Positions 9,113-17,131 of a DNA stretch of 64,000 nucleotides are shown piece by piece. The first letter of the stretch is position 1, and the number at the start of each line of letters is the position of its first letter. A program made the position numbers and the translations under genes. The notes beneath the pieces are model-generated. The model ran no database searches. It saw nothing but the letters and a program-made list of their open reading frames with translations, and had not been told where the DNA came from. Source of the stretch: Xanthobacteraceae bacterium (GTDB taxonomy: Bacteria; Pseudomonadota; Alphaproteobacteria; Rhizobiales; Xanthobacteraceae); the NCBI GenBank assembly GCA_022841625.1, contig JALHRD010000010.1:1-64000 (forward strand), in the 5' to 3' direction.

Positions 9113-9262
9113 ATGCCAAGTCTGTTCCGATTTCTGGCGTTGGTCGGCATTCTCGCCGGCGCGATCTATGGCGGCATGCTGGCGCTGGCGCAATTCTACG
9201 ATCCGCCGCAGCGCGAGATCACGGTGCCGATCCCGCCCGATCGATATTCGAAACAGCGATAA
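9113..9262 (+). CDS. Small conserved membrane protein
   Basis: A 49-residue protein with one hydrophobic helix (FRFLALVGILAGAIYGGMLALAQFY), followed by PPQREITVPIPPDRYSKQR. Closely similar small proteins sit between aroK and xerD in many Rhizobiales, where they are sometimes mislabelled as histidine kinase; no kinase feature exists here. ATG at 9113 is preferred over the in-frame 9065 codon because the conserved part begins MPSLFRFL. The stop is 12 bp before xerD, suggesting co-transcription. Function unknown. Confidence 0.75.
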   Translation: MPSLFRFLALVGILAGAIYGGMLALAQFYDPPQREITVPIPPDRYSKQR

Positions 9263-9274
9263 CGAAAGCGGCCA

Positions 9275-10237
9275 ATGGCCAAGCTTCCCCCTGACGACCG
9301 GTTGATCGAGCTGTTCCTCGACATGATCGCGGCCGAGCGCGGCGCCGGCGAGAACACGCTGACCGCCTATCGTCGCGACCTTGCAGACTTCTCCGACACG
9401 CTCGCCCGCACGCGCCGCACCGTCGCCGGCGCCGGCACCGACGACATCCGTGGCTATCTGCATTCGCTGAGCAAGCGCGGCTTCGCCACCGCGTCGGTAG
9501 CCCGCCGGCTGTCGGCGATCCGGCAACTCTATCGCTTCCTCTATGCGGAAGGGCTGCGCGGCGAAGATCCCGCCGCGATCATCGAAGGACCGCGGCGCGG
9601 CCGCACACTGCCGAAGGTGCTGGGCGTCAAGGACGTCGACCGCCTGCTCGCCTCGGCCCGCAAGGCGGTCGCTGCCGGCCGCAGCGCCGGCGAGCGGCTG
9701 CGCGCGGCACGGCTCAATGCGCTGTTGGAACTGGTCTACGCCACCGGGCTGCGGGTGTCCGAACTGGTGTCGCTGCCGGCGTCGGCGGCCGAACGCAGCG
9801 CGCGCATGCTGGTGGTGCGCGGCAAGGGCGGCAAGGAACGGCTGGTGCCGCTCAACGACGCCGCCAAGATCGCGATGCGGGACTACCGCACGCTGTTGGC
9901 CGATAGCGGCCGCGGCGCCGACGGCAAGCCGGCGAAAATCGCGACGTCGAAATGGCTGTTTCCCTCGTTCGGCGATAGCGGCCATCTCACGCGCCAGCAT
10001 TTCGCCCGCGAATTGAAGACCCTGGCCGGGGCCGCTCGCCTGCGTGCCGAACAAGTGAGCCCGCATGTCCTGCGCCACGCCTTTGCCAGCCACCTGCTGC
10101 ACAACGGCGCCGATCTGCGCATCGTGCAGACGCTGCTCGGCCACGCCGATATCTCGACCACGCAAATCTACACCCATGTGCTGGAGGCGCGGCTCAAGAG
10201 CCTGGTGCGCGACCTGCATCCGCTGGCGGAAACCTAA
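9275..10237 (+). CDS. xerD: Tyrosine recombinase XerD
   Basis: A 320-residue site-specific recombinase. An N-terminal SAM-like core-binding domain (FLDMIAAERGAGENTLTAYRRDL) is followed by the catalytic domain with ATGLRVSELVSL (first Arg), VSPHVLRHAFASHLL (His-x-x-Arg), LLGHADISTTQIYTHV (second His and the nucleophilic Tyr). It resolves chromosome dimers at dif with XerC at the septum. Placement after aroK and before accA supports chromosomal XerD and not a phage integrase. Confidence 0.95.
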   Translation: MAKLPPDDRLIELFLDMIAAERGAGENTLTAYRRDLADFSDTLARTRRTVAGAGTDDIRGYLHSLSKRGFATASVARRLSAIRQLYRFLYAEGLRGEDPAAIIEGPRRGRTLPKVLGVKDVDRLLASARKAVAAGRSAGERLRAARLNALLELVYATGLRVSELVSLPASAAERSARMLVVRGKGGKERLVPLNDAAKIAMRDYRTLLADSGRGADGKPAKIATSKWLFPSFGDSGHLTRQHFARELKTLAGAARLRAEQVSPHVLRHAFASHLLHNGADLRIVQTLLGHADISTTQIYTHVLEARLKSLVRDLHPLAET

Positions 10238-10373
10238 GCCGAGATTGCGATCCGCACCGCGGGATGTTCGCCGAAAGCCGCTTAGCCGAAACAAACCGGT
10301 AGCGCTCCCGCGCTTTACATCGCTCCGCCCGCCGCGCCATAACAATCCAAACATAGGCGCGGAGGGGGACCCA

Positions 10374-11207
10374 ATGGCTGACACCTGGATCAAACTGAAA
10401 GAGTGGCCCGAACTCTATCTGGAGCGGCTGGCCGATGCCGGCGTCGCCCGCATCACCCTCAACCGGCCCGACAAACGCAACTGCTGGAACCGGCCGCTAT
10501 GCCTGGCCTTTCTGGAGTCGCTCGACATCATCCGCGCCGATAAGGAGCTCAAGGTCGTCATCACCCGTGGCGCCGGCAAGGTTTATTCGTCCGGCCTCGA
10601 CCTCACCTTCCTGCGCGAGGTTTCGAACGGCCCGATGCTCGACTGGGACCGACCGAACCTCACCATCCAGATCGCCGAAGATTTGCGGGCCTTTCCGCGC
10701 ATCGTGATCGCCCAGGTGCATGGCTACTGCCTCGGCGGCGCGCTCGGCATCATGAATTGCCACGACATCGTGTTCGCAGCCGAGGATGCGCAACTCGGCA
10801 TGCCCGAGGTGCTGCGCGGCTCGTTCGGGCAATTGGTCACCGCGACGCTGATGCATTCCGGACTGCCGGTGAAGAAACTCTCGCTGATCGCGCTCGGCGG
10901 CAAGAACATCACCGGCAAGGAGGCCGATGCGCTCGGCATCGTCAGCCAGGCGGTGCCGGCGAGCGAATTGGAAGCGCACACTTTGGCGTTCGCGCGCGAC
11001 CTCGCCTCGCGGCATCTTGCACCCTTGGAGCACCATAAGATCACCGTGCAGATGGGGCGCGATCTGTCGCTGTCGCAGGCGATCAAGCTCGACGGTCTGG
11101 TCGGCCAAAGGCTGCGGCGCGTGATGGACCCGCTGTCCGATGTTGAAGGCTATCTCAAATCGCAGAAGGGCGGCGCCAACCTGAACTACAAACGCCCGGA
11201 TGTGTGA
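10374..11207 (+). CDS. Enoyl-CoA hydratase/isomerase family protein
   Basis: A 277-residue crotonase-fold protein: ITLNRPDKRNCWN, the oxyanion-hole region YSSGLDLTFL, then VHGYCLGGALGIMNCHDIVFAAEDAQLGMPEV, the second glycine-rich oxyanion loop with the PE catalytic region. The start has GGAGGGGGA about 6 nt upstream; further upstream frame belongs to xerD. The substrate is not evident. It sits between xerD and accA, which are neighbours in related genomes, and may belong with the Rieske and amidohydrolase genes downstream. Confidence 0.88.
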   Translation: MADTWIKLKEWPELYLERLADAGVARITLNRPDKRNCWNRPLCLAFLESLDIIRADKELKVVITRGAGKVYSSGLDLTFLREVSNGPMLDWDRPNLTIQIAEDLRAFPRIVIAQVHGYCLGGALGIMNCHDIVFAAEDAQLGMPEVLRGSFGQLVTATLMHSGLPVKKLSLIALGGKNITGKEADALGIVSQAVPASELEAHTLAFARDLASRHLAPLEHHKITVQMGRDLSLSQAIKLDGLVGQRLRRVMDPLSDVEGYLKSQKGGANLNYKRPDV

Positions 11208-11361
11208 GCGCATCGGGCCAATCGCTCGCGGACGCGTCGACGTTGCGGCGTTTTCGCAGGGCACCTCTGCCTGACCCACAGCATTTGATTTAGATCAAAG
11301 CCCGCACCAGCGGCAAGCGCGCATTTTTTCGCCCAACGACGGCGGATCGAACGCCGTCGCG

Positions 11362-11433
11362 AGTGGTCCGATTCCAACATTCGCATCGCGTGCTTGCTGC
11401 CAGGTGGGTAGCGAATGTCAAATCCACTCCACT
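11362..11433. repeat. Dispersed palindromic repeat, copy A (mosaic)
   Basis: A 72-bp element beginning AGTGGTCCGATTCCAACATT and ending AATCCACTCCACT, with CATTCGC and GCGAATG bracketing the loop. The left arm matches the type seen in copy D (33550), but the loop and right arm match copy C (33458) read in reverse complement, so it is a hybrid. It lies just upstream of the Rieske gene; the spurious in-frame extension of that gene from 11404 is repeat sequence. Confidence 0.85.
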
Positions 11434-11454
11434 GGGCTGGGGAGCGAGCGCATC

Positions 11455-11820
11455 ATGCCGGAAAAATTTGTCGCCAAAGCCGCCGAACTCAAGGATGGCG
11501 ATCGTCGCATCATTTTCGACGGCGATAACGAAGTCGGCGTGTTTCGCTATGGCGATCAGTATTATGCCTACAGCAATTTCTGCCTGCATCAGGGCGGTCC
11601 GGCCTGCGAGGGGCTGACCATTGCCAGGGTCGAAGAGCCGCTCAACCCCGACAAGACCTCGCGCGGCCTCGCCTTTTCCAGCACCGACATGAATTTCGTC
11701 TGCCCGTGGCACGGCTACGAATACGACATCAAGACCGGCGAATGCATTTCAGATCGCCGATTGAAATTGCGCACCTACAAAGTCGTGCAGAAGGGCGACG
11801 ATGTCTTTGTCGTCACCTAA
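11455..11820 (+). CDS. Rieske (2Fe-2S) domain protein
   Basis: A 121-residue single-domain Rieske protein. Cluster ligands are C43-L-H45 (SNFCLHQGG) and C83-PW-H86 (VCPWHGYEYD). The gap between the two ligand boxes is about 37 residues, longer than in typical ferredoxin-type Rieske proteins, with an insert carrying GLTIARVEEPLNPDKTSRG. ATG at 11455 with GGGGAG upstream is chosen; extension to 11404 would translate repeat copy A. Likely an electron carrier or small ferredoxin subunit for an oxygenase. It precedes an amidohydrolase on the same strand by 61 bp. Confidence 0.88.
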   Translation: MPEKFVAKAAELKDGDRRIIFDGDNEVGVFRYGDQYYAYSNFCLHQGGPACEGLTIARVEEPLNPDKTSRGLAFSSTDMNFVCPWHGYEYDIKTGECISDRRLKLRTYKVVQKGDDVFVVT

Positions 11821-11881
11821 GGCGCCAACGGCCAAGGCCGCCTAACGGGGCGGGATCAGCGACGACATCGGGAGAACAATC

Positions 11882-13120
11882 ATGGAAATGCTCGCAGAAC
11901 GTGGCCGACGCGTCACCGTCGAGGAACTCAACACCACCAAGCTACTGGCCCATGCCCGCCGGCAAGCGGTGCAGCGCAAATATGACAACATGCTGATTGT
12001 CGATTGCGATGCGCATCACTATGAAAATGAAAACTACGATCAAATTCTCCCATTCATGGAAAACGATGTGCTGCGCCAGCTCTCGATCGGCGGGCGTGCG
12101 CTCGGGCGGCGCGGGCTGGTGCCCTCGCAAGCCGGCTTCACCCAGGACATGGGCGGTCGGGTGACGCGCTATCCGCTGCGGTCAACCGAGAAGACCGAGC
12201 CCGGCCGGATTCGCGATGTCCAGCTCGGCGAACGCTGGATGGACGCCATGGGCGTCGACTATTCCTGCCTGTTTCCGACCGGCATGCTCAATATCGGCCT
12301 GCATCCGCAGAAGGAAATGGAGGCCGATCTGTGCTGGGCCTACAACCGCTGGCTCACCGAGAAGGTGCTGCCGGAATCCAACGGGCGTTTTTTCTCCGCG
12401 CTGTGCTTGCCGTTCTCCGACCCCGAACAATCGCTGCGGCACGTCGAGACTTTCGGCCATCGCAAGGGCGTCACCGGCTTCATGGTCACCACGGTGCGCA
12501 ACATCCAGGTCAACGACAATGCGCTGATGAAGGTCTATCGCGCCATGGAAGAGCGCGACCTTTCACTGTCGTTCCACTCCGGCCCGAATTGGAGCGAGCC
12601 GGTGTTCCGCGCGTGCAACCGGTTCCTGTCGGTGCATGCGCTCGGATTCTCATTTTACAATATCCTTCACTGCACCAATTGGGTGATCAATGGCATGGGC
12701 GAGCGTTTCCCCAAGCTGCCGGTGATCTGGATCGAAGCCGGCCTCGCCTGGATACCGTTCCTGATGCAACGGCTCGACCACGAATACATGATGCGGCCTT
12801 CCGAAGCGCCGGTGCTCAAGAAGAAGCCGTCGGACTATATGCGGGACATGTATTATTCGACCCAGCCGATCGAGATTCAGGATCGCGAAGCGATGGAGTG
12901 CACTTTCCGCATGATGAACGCGGAAACCCAGCTGCTTTATGCCTCCGACTATCCGCACTGGGATTTCGACCTACCGTCGACCATCTACGACCTGCCGTTC
13001 CTGTCCGAGAAGGCCAAGCACAACATCCTCGGCGGCACGGCGGCGCGGATTTTCAAGCTGCTGCCGCGCAACGACAAGCAACGCGAGAATCTCAAGAAAT
13101 TCGGCAATCTCGCCGCCTGA
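11882..13120 (+). CDS. Amidohydrolase family metal-dependent hydrolase
   Basis: A 412-residue TIM-barrel protein of the Amidohydro_2 type (relatives include ACMSD-like decarboxylases and related hydrolases). Seen: the first-strand motif IVDCDAHHYEN, LPVIWIEAGLAWIPFLMQRLDHEY with a conserved HEY, and the late-barrel Asp motif LLYASDYPHWDFD. No signal peptide. GGGAGAACA about 10 nt upstream supports the ATG. Co-oriented with the Rieske gene; together they suggest degradation of an organic acid or aromatic product, substrate unknown. A terminator-like hairpin follows at 13143. Confidence 0.85.
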   Translation: MEMLAERGRRVTVEELNTTKLLAHARRQAVQRKYDNMLIVDCDAHHYENENYDQILPFMENDVLRQLSIGGRALGRRGLVPSQAGFTQDMGGRVTRYPLRSTEKTEPGRIRDVQLGERWMDAMGVDYSCLFPTGMLNIGLHPQKEMEADLCWAYNRWLTEKVLPESNGRFFSALCLPFSDPEQSLRHVETFGHRKGVTGFMVTTVRNIQVNDNALMKVYRAMEERDLSLSFHSGPNWSEPVFRACNRFLSVHALGFSFYNILHCTNWVINGMGERFPKLPVIWIEAGLAWIPFLMQRLDHEYMMRPSEAPVLKKKPSDYMRDMYYSTQPIEIQDREAMECTFRMMNAETQLLYASDYPHWDFDLPSTIYDLPFLSEKAKHNILGGTAARIFKLLPRNDKQRENLKKFGNLAA

Positions 13121-13142
13121 GCGCGGCGCGGCGCCCAACGCC

Positions 13143-13169
13143 ACGGCCGGGTTATGCCCGGCCGTTTGT
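13143..13169 (+). terminator. Rho-independent terminator candidate
   Basis: Perfect 9-bp stem ACGGCCGGG/CCCGGCCGT (13143-13151 with 13157-13165) around TTATG, followed by TTTGT. It lies 22 bp after the amidohydrolase stop and before accA. The T tract is short, so strength is uncertain. Confidence 0.6.
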
Positions 13170-13262
13170 ATTGACCGCGCTTGACTTCATCCGGCCCATG
13201 GGGACTTTTCGGCTATCCCGGGCGGCGCCAAAAGGGCCGCCGCTCCCCCGCTTTGAGGCCAA

Positions 13263-14219
13263 ATGCGAACCTATCTCGACTTTGAAAAACCGGTGGCCGA
13301 AATCGAGGCCAAGGTCGAGGAGCTGCGCGCGCTGCAGACCGGCGAGACCGCGGCCGCCATCGGCGAGGAGATCGCGCGGCTCGAGGCCAAGGCCGCGCAG
13401 ACCCTCAAAGAACTCTACGAAAACCTCACGCCCTGGCAGAAGACCCTGGTTGCGCGCCACCACGAGCGGCCGCGCTGCATGGATTACGTCGGCGCGCTGA
13501 TCACCGATTTCGTGCCGCTCGCCGGCGACCGCAAATTCGGCGAAGACGAAGCGATCGTCGGCGGCTTCGGACGCTTTCGCGGCGAGAGCGTTTGCGTGCT
13601 CGGCCACGAAAAGGGCTCGACCACCGAAGACCGCCTCAAGCACAATTTCGGCATGGCGCGGCCCGAAGGCTATCGCAAGGCGGTTCGCCTGATGCAGATG
13701 GCCGACCGGTTCGGCATTCCGGTTTTGTCGCTGGTCGACACCGAGGGCGCCTATCCCGGCATCGGCGCCGAGGAGCGCGGCCAGGCCGAGGCGATCGCGC
13801 GCTCGACCGAATGCTGCCTGGAACTCGGCGTGCCGAATGTCGCACTGATCATCGGCGTCGGCGGCTCCGGTGGCGCCATTGCCATCGCCACCACCAATCG
13901 CGTGCTGATGCTGGAACATTCGTTCTACAGCGTGATCTCGCCGGAGGGCGCGGCATCGATCCTATGGCGCGACACCAGCAAGGCGCAGGAAGCCGCCACC
14001 AGCATGAAGATCACCGCCCAGGATTTGGCGCGCTTCGGCGTCATCGACACCATCGTGACCGAACCGATCGGCGGCGCCCACCGCGTTCCAGCCGCGGCGA
14101 TCGCAGCCGCCGGCAACGCCATCGCCGACGCTTTCGGCGAACTCCGAGGGCTCGACCGCGAATCCGTGCGCAAGCAGCGACGCGAGAAGTTCCTGGCGAT
14201 CGGGCGCACGATCGGGTGA
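13263..14219 (+). CDS. accA: Acetyl-CoA carboxylase carboxyltransferase subunit alpha
   Basis: A 318-residue AccA. It opens with the conserved [18 protein letters not shown] helix; later [47 protein letters not shown] and [33 protein letters not shown] form the crotonase-like acyl-CoA site. With AccD it transfers carboxyl from biotin to acetyl-CoA to give malonyl-CoA, the first committed step of fatty acid synthesis. Length and ends fit the family. Confidence 0.97.
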   Translation: MRTYLDFEKPVAEIEAKVEELRALQTGETAAAIGEEIARLEAKAAQTLKELYENLTPWQKTLVARHHERPRCMDYVGALITDFVPLAGDRKFGEDEAIVGGFGRFRGESVCVLGHEKGSTTEDRLKHNFGMARPEGYRKAVRLMQMADRFGIPVLSLVDTEGAYPGIGAEERGQAEAIARSTECCLELGVPNVALIIGVGGSGGAIAIATTNRVLMLEHSFYSVISPEGAASILWRDTSKAQEAATSMKITAQDLARFGVIDTIVTEPIGGAHRVPAAAIAAAGNAIADAFGELRGLDRESVRKQRREKFLAIGRTIG

Positions 14220-14262
14220 TGTGTTTGCTTCCCTGTGGTGAAGCCGGCGGGCGGACAGCGGG

Positions 14263-14340
14263 ATGAGCGAGGCGACGATCCACGACTTCGAATGGGACGC
14301 CGCCAAAGCGCTCTCCAACATGCGCAAGCATGGTGTCTAA
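14263..14340 (+). pseudogene. brnT toxin gene remnant (N-terminal 25 codons)
   Basis: A 25-codon frame MSEATIHDFEWDAAKALSNM followed by RKHGV and a TAA. FEWDxxKAxxNxxKHGV is the N-terminal signature of BrnT (DUF497) ribonuclease toxins, which are normally about 90 residues. The family sequence stops exactly after KHGV, and a palindromic element begins about 20 bp later. No brnA antitoxin is nearby. Read as a truncated remnant of a toxin-antitoxin module; alternative: chance similarity, less likely given the density of matches. Confidence 0.6.
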
Positions 14341-14362
14341 TACTCGGACGCAAAATGTTTGA

Positions 14363-14480
14363 CTCGTCATGCCCGCGCTTGTCATCGCAAGTCGGGTATT
14401 CCCGACTTGCGCCGCGATCAAGTACAGAAGGGCGCTCACGCCCGTCGTCGACGGGCTGCGCCCGGCAATAACGGGGAAAG
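14363..14480. repeat. Intergenic palindromic element
   Basis: A stretch starting CGTCATGCCCGCGCTTGTC and ending near GCGCCCGGCAATAACG, resembling GTCATGGCCGGGCTTG-type dispersed repeats of Bradyrhizobium-like genomes. It contains a perfect 10-bp hairpin, GCAAGTCGGG/CCCGACTTGC (14387-14396 with 14401-14410, loop TATT). It lies directly behind the brnT remnant. Confidence 0.6.
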
Positions 14481-14505
14481 AGGTCGATCGCCCCGGAGTT
14501 TGGTA

Positions 14506-16656
14506 TTATTTCGCCAGCGGGTCGGGACGCATCTGGAATTTGACCACCTTGGGGCGGTTGTCCTTGCCGCCTTCGAGATGGAACATGGTGCGATTGGAAT
14601 AAGTGGTCCACAGACCCCTACCCTTCCAACCGCCCTTGGGATCGTCAATGCGGCCCTCGACCCATTTGGTGAAGAAGCCCATCGGATAGGGCACCACCAG
14701 ATTGATCCACTTGCCATTCACCAGCGCGAGCAGCGAGGAATTTAAGTTCCCGGTGGCGATCGGAATGTTGGTGCCAAGCCCTCCGGTGTTGAACCAATCA
14801 ACCCAGGTGTAGTAGCTCGACTCGACGCTGTGATCGTCATCGACGCCCTGCTCGAAGCGTGGCCCCGGCATGCGGTGCAGTGTCCAACCTTCCGGACAGT
14901 GATCGCCGGTCGCGGTCGGACCGCTGAGCATCTTGCATTTGCGGCGATCGAACTCGCCAAGATGGCCGCTGGCCAGCGAGGTCCAGAACACGCCGTTGCG
15001 ATCAATGTCGCCACCGCGACCGCCGTAGCCCGGCGACGGCGGCGCGTAGATTTCCGAGAGCTGCGTCTTGGGATCGAAGCGCACGACATAGCTCGGGAAC
15101 GGACTCAGCGATTGACCCCAGACGGTGCCGTCCTGCGGATTTTCAACGACGCTGTAGAAATTGACGTTGACGCGCTTGTCCTTGCTCGGATCGACCGGCT
15201 GGTTGGGCTGCACCCAGTCGTCGCGGCGGCCATTGCCATTGGTATCGAGCACGAATGGCGACCAGCCTTGCGCCTTGGCATTGTCGCCGGTTTCCTCAAA
15301 GATCCGGCGATTGAGCCAGCCAGCGACACTGAGCCCACCGACTCCGCTCGAAAACCAGAGTGTGTTGTCGGCGTCCTCGCCAAAACTGAGGTGATGGGTC
15401 GGGAAACACAGATCGATCAGCGTGAACTTGCCGGTCTCCGGATCATACATCGAGGTCTGGCGGGTCGAGCTGTTCAGCGGAAAGGCCTTGGCCGACGGAT
15501 GCTCCGACCCCTGCCGACAGAACGCCGGATTGTTGTTGGGGATGCGGATGCGGACCGTGAACCATGGACGACCTTTCTCATCCATCATCGGGTTGTGATT
15601 GTCGGCCTGCGCGGTCCAGATCGGCTCGTCGCCCCAATAAGGCGACGGCGTCATGGCATTGAGTTCTTTGGTGGTCGGCGTCTTCGGATCGAGCACCGGA
15701 TGCTTGATGTTGGACGCGGTGTGGGTCACCGGATCGAGCACCGTTACGTAGTCCGAGGCGTGCTCCTGCGACCCGTAAATCTTGCCATTGGCATTGACGG
15801 TGGGATTGCGCCGATCGGTCGCAATCAGATCATGCAAATAGAGTTGCGGCTCGCTCCAATCCCACAATGTGAGCACCAAATTACGCTCGATGCCCTGTGG
15901 CCGCGGCGGCTTGTCCTTCGGCAATTCGCCCGCCGCGACGCGATCGGTCCAATTCGCCCATTCGGCAATCGAGCGGTCAGGGCCCAACCGGGTCACAACG
16001 CCGACCATCTGGCCCATGGCCTGGCCGGCCTGCACGCGCCGCGTCCAGGCGTCGCGCGAATTGGCGAAGTCACCGAACGCGCGCGGGATCGTGCGGGTGC
16101 CCGGCGTGCCGAGCGCATGGCACGACATGCAGCCGACCGATTTGATGCCGGCAAGCCACTCATGCTGGCCGCGGATTGCTGGATTGACGCCGTTACCCTT
16201 CGGACCGGTTCCCGGGAATTCGCTCTTCGCCGGGATCCGCAACATCGAATACCAATAGATTGGCGGATAGAGTTCCGCCGCGGCGCGCTCGTTGGGCGCG
16301 GTTACCGCCGTGAGATTGAGCGGACGGCCGGGTTCGGCATCGACCTTCGCGGAGTCGACCAGCCCATAGCCGCGCACCCAGATCTTGTATTTGGCGTTCG
16401 GCAGATCCGGAATCAGGTAGCGGCCTTGATCGTCAGTGACGACAATCTTGGCATATTTGGTTGGCAGGTCGGTGGTCTCGGCGATCACCCAGACGCCGGC
16501 CTCCGGCCCCTTGGGACCGGTCACCACGCCGCCGATGTCATCGCTGTCGATCGCAACCGCCGGGGTCTGCGCGCCCGGCTGCGACGGCATCCCCGCCAAC
16601 AGCGCCGCCAGCGCCATCGCCGCAGCGCCCAGCATCCATCCACTGCGCTGGTTCAT
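14506..16656 (-). CDS. Secreted haem-motif protein with carboxypeptidase-regulatory and Vgb-like propeller domains
   Basis: A 716-residue exported protein. A signal peptide (GWMLGAAAMALAALLAGMPSQPGAQ) is followed by a carboxypeptidase regulatory-like beta-sandwich (about 45-115: GVVTGPKGPEAGVWVIAET, YLIPDLPNAKYKIWVRGYG). A cytochrome-c-type CMSCH haem site lies near residue 180. The C-terminal half has propeller repeats of streptogramin-lyase (Vgb) style (LWFSSGVGG, VWGQSLSPFPSYVVRFDPKTQLSEIYAP, GVFWTSLASGHLGEFD). The start at 16656 follows GGGAGG. It is convergent with accA and divergent from the L,D-transpeptidase gene. Probably a periplasmic redox or sugar/aromatic oxidising protein; activity unknown. 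Confidence 0.78.
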   Translation of the reverse strand: MNQRSGWMLGAAAMALAALLAGMPSQPGAQTPAVAIDSDDIGGVVTGPKGPEAGVWVIAETTDLPTKYAKIVVTDDQGRYLIPDLPNAKYKIWVRGYGLVDSAKVDAEPGRPLNLTAVTAPNERAAAELYPPIYWYSMLRIPAKSEFPGTGPKGNGVNPAIRGQHEWLAGIKSVGCMSCHALGTPGTRTIPRAFGDFANSRDAWTRRVQAGQAMGQMVGVVTRLGPDRSIAEWANWTDRVAAGELPKDKPPRPQGIERNLVLTLWDWSEPQLYLHDLIATDRRNPTVNANGKIYGSQEHASDYVTVLDPVTHTASNIKHPVLDPKTPTTKELNAMTPSPYWGDEPIWTAQADNHNPMMDEKGRPWFTVRIRIPNNNPAFCRQGSEHPSAKAFPLNSSTRQTSMYDPETGKFTLIDLCFPTHHLSFGEDADNTLWFSSGVGGLSVAGWLNRRIFEETGDNAKAQGWSPFVLDTNGNGRRDDWVQPNQPVDPSKDKRVNVNFYSVVENPQDGTVWGQSLSPFPSYVVRFDPKTQLSEIYAPPSPGYGGRGGDIDRNGVFWTSLASGHLGEFDRRKCKMLSGPTATGDHCPEGWTLHRMPGPRFEQGVDDDHSVESSYYTWVDWFNTGGLGTNIPIATGNLNSSLLALVNGKWINLVVPYPMGFFTKWVEGRIDDPKGGWKGRGLWTTYSNRTMFHLEGGKDNRPKVVKFQMRPDPLAK

Positions 16657-17131
16657 TGGGCTCGCCTCCCATTGACCGCCCCCTCGGCGCGCCGGGCCGG
16701 AGCGTCGGCAGCGGGTGGGCGTGTTTTTTAGCAATTGTGGCTGCTATCGAGGCAAAGTCCATCCACGATTGCAAAAAAGGCCGCGCTTGAGGCGATCGGC
16801 CGGAATTTCTTTGGGGATGGCCGCAGCTCTGCCCCGATATCTCCCAAGTCTTGCGAAAGATGCCGTTGGCAATAAGCGATCGGCCATGGCCGATTCTACT
16901 CGTCGAATACTGGACGCTCGGTGGCGGCTTTTGAGTACAGTGGTCGAAAAACATCGATCGAGACACGGTGGCGCGTGGGCAACACTCCGTTAATCTTTAC
17001 TATTCGTTTACCATTGGACCGCGCAAGCGGCCATCAGGGGGAGGGTCCTGCCTTGCGGCCAACCCTTTCAACAGGTAACTCTTAATGCTGGAAGGCTCTG
17101 GGGTTAGCCTAACCGTTGGGGAGACAGGGGC
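16657..17131. other. 475-bp divergent intergenic region
   Basis: Holds the start regions of two divergent genes. No convincing ORF or RNA was found. A perfect 13-bp dyad GGTTAGCCTAACC lies at 17102-17114, 18 bp before the TTG start of the L,D-transpeptidase, followed by GGGGAGACAGGGG, which serves as its ribosome-binding site. An AT-richer patch (about 16988-17015) may hold the promoter but no clear -35/-10 pair was seen. Confidence 0.45.

Noticed and set aside
9275-10237. XerD as a phage or island integrase
   Set aside because: Length, motifs and the aroK-xerD-accA neighbourhood fit the chromosomal XerD.
11404-11454. Earlier GTG start for the Rieske protein
   Set aside because: The added residues are translated palindromic repeat A; ATG at 11455 has its own ribosome-binding site.
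14830-16731. Long + strand frame opposite the 716-residue secreted protein
   Set aside because: Arg/Pro/Gly-rich antisense of a gene with clear domains and a signal peptide.
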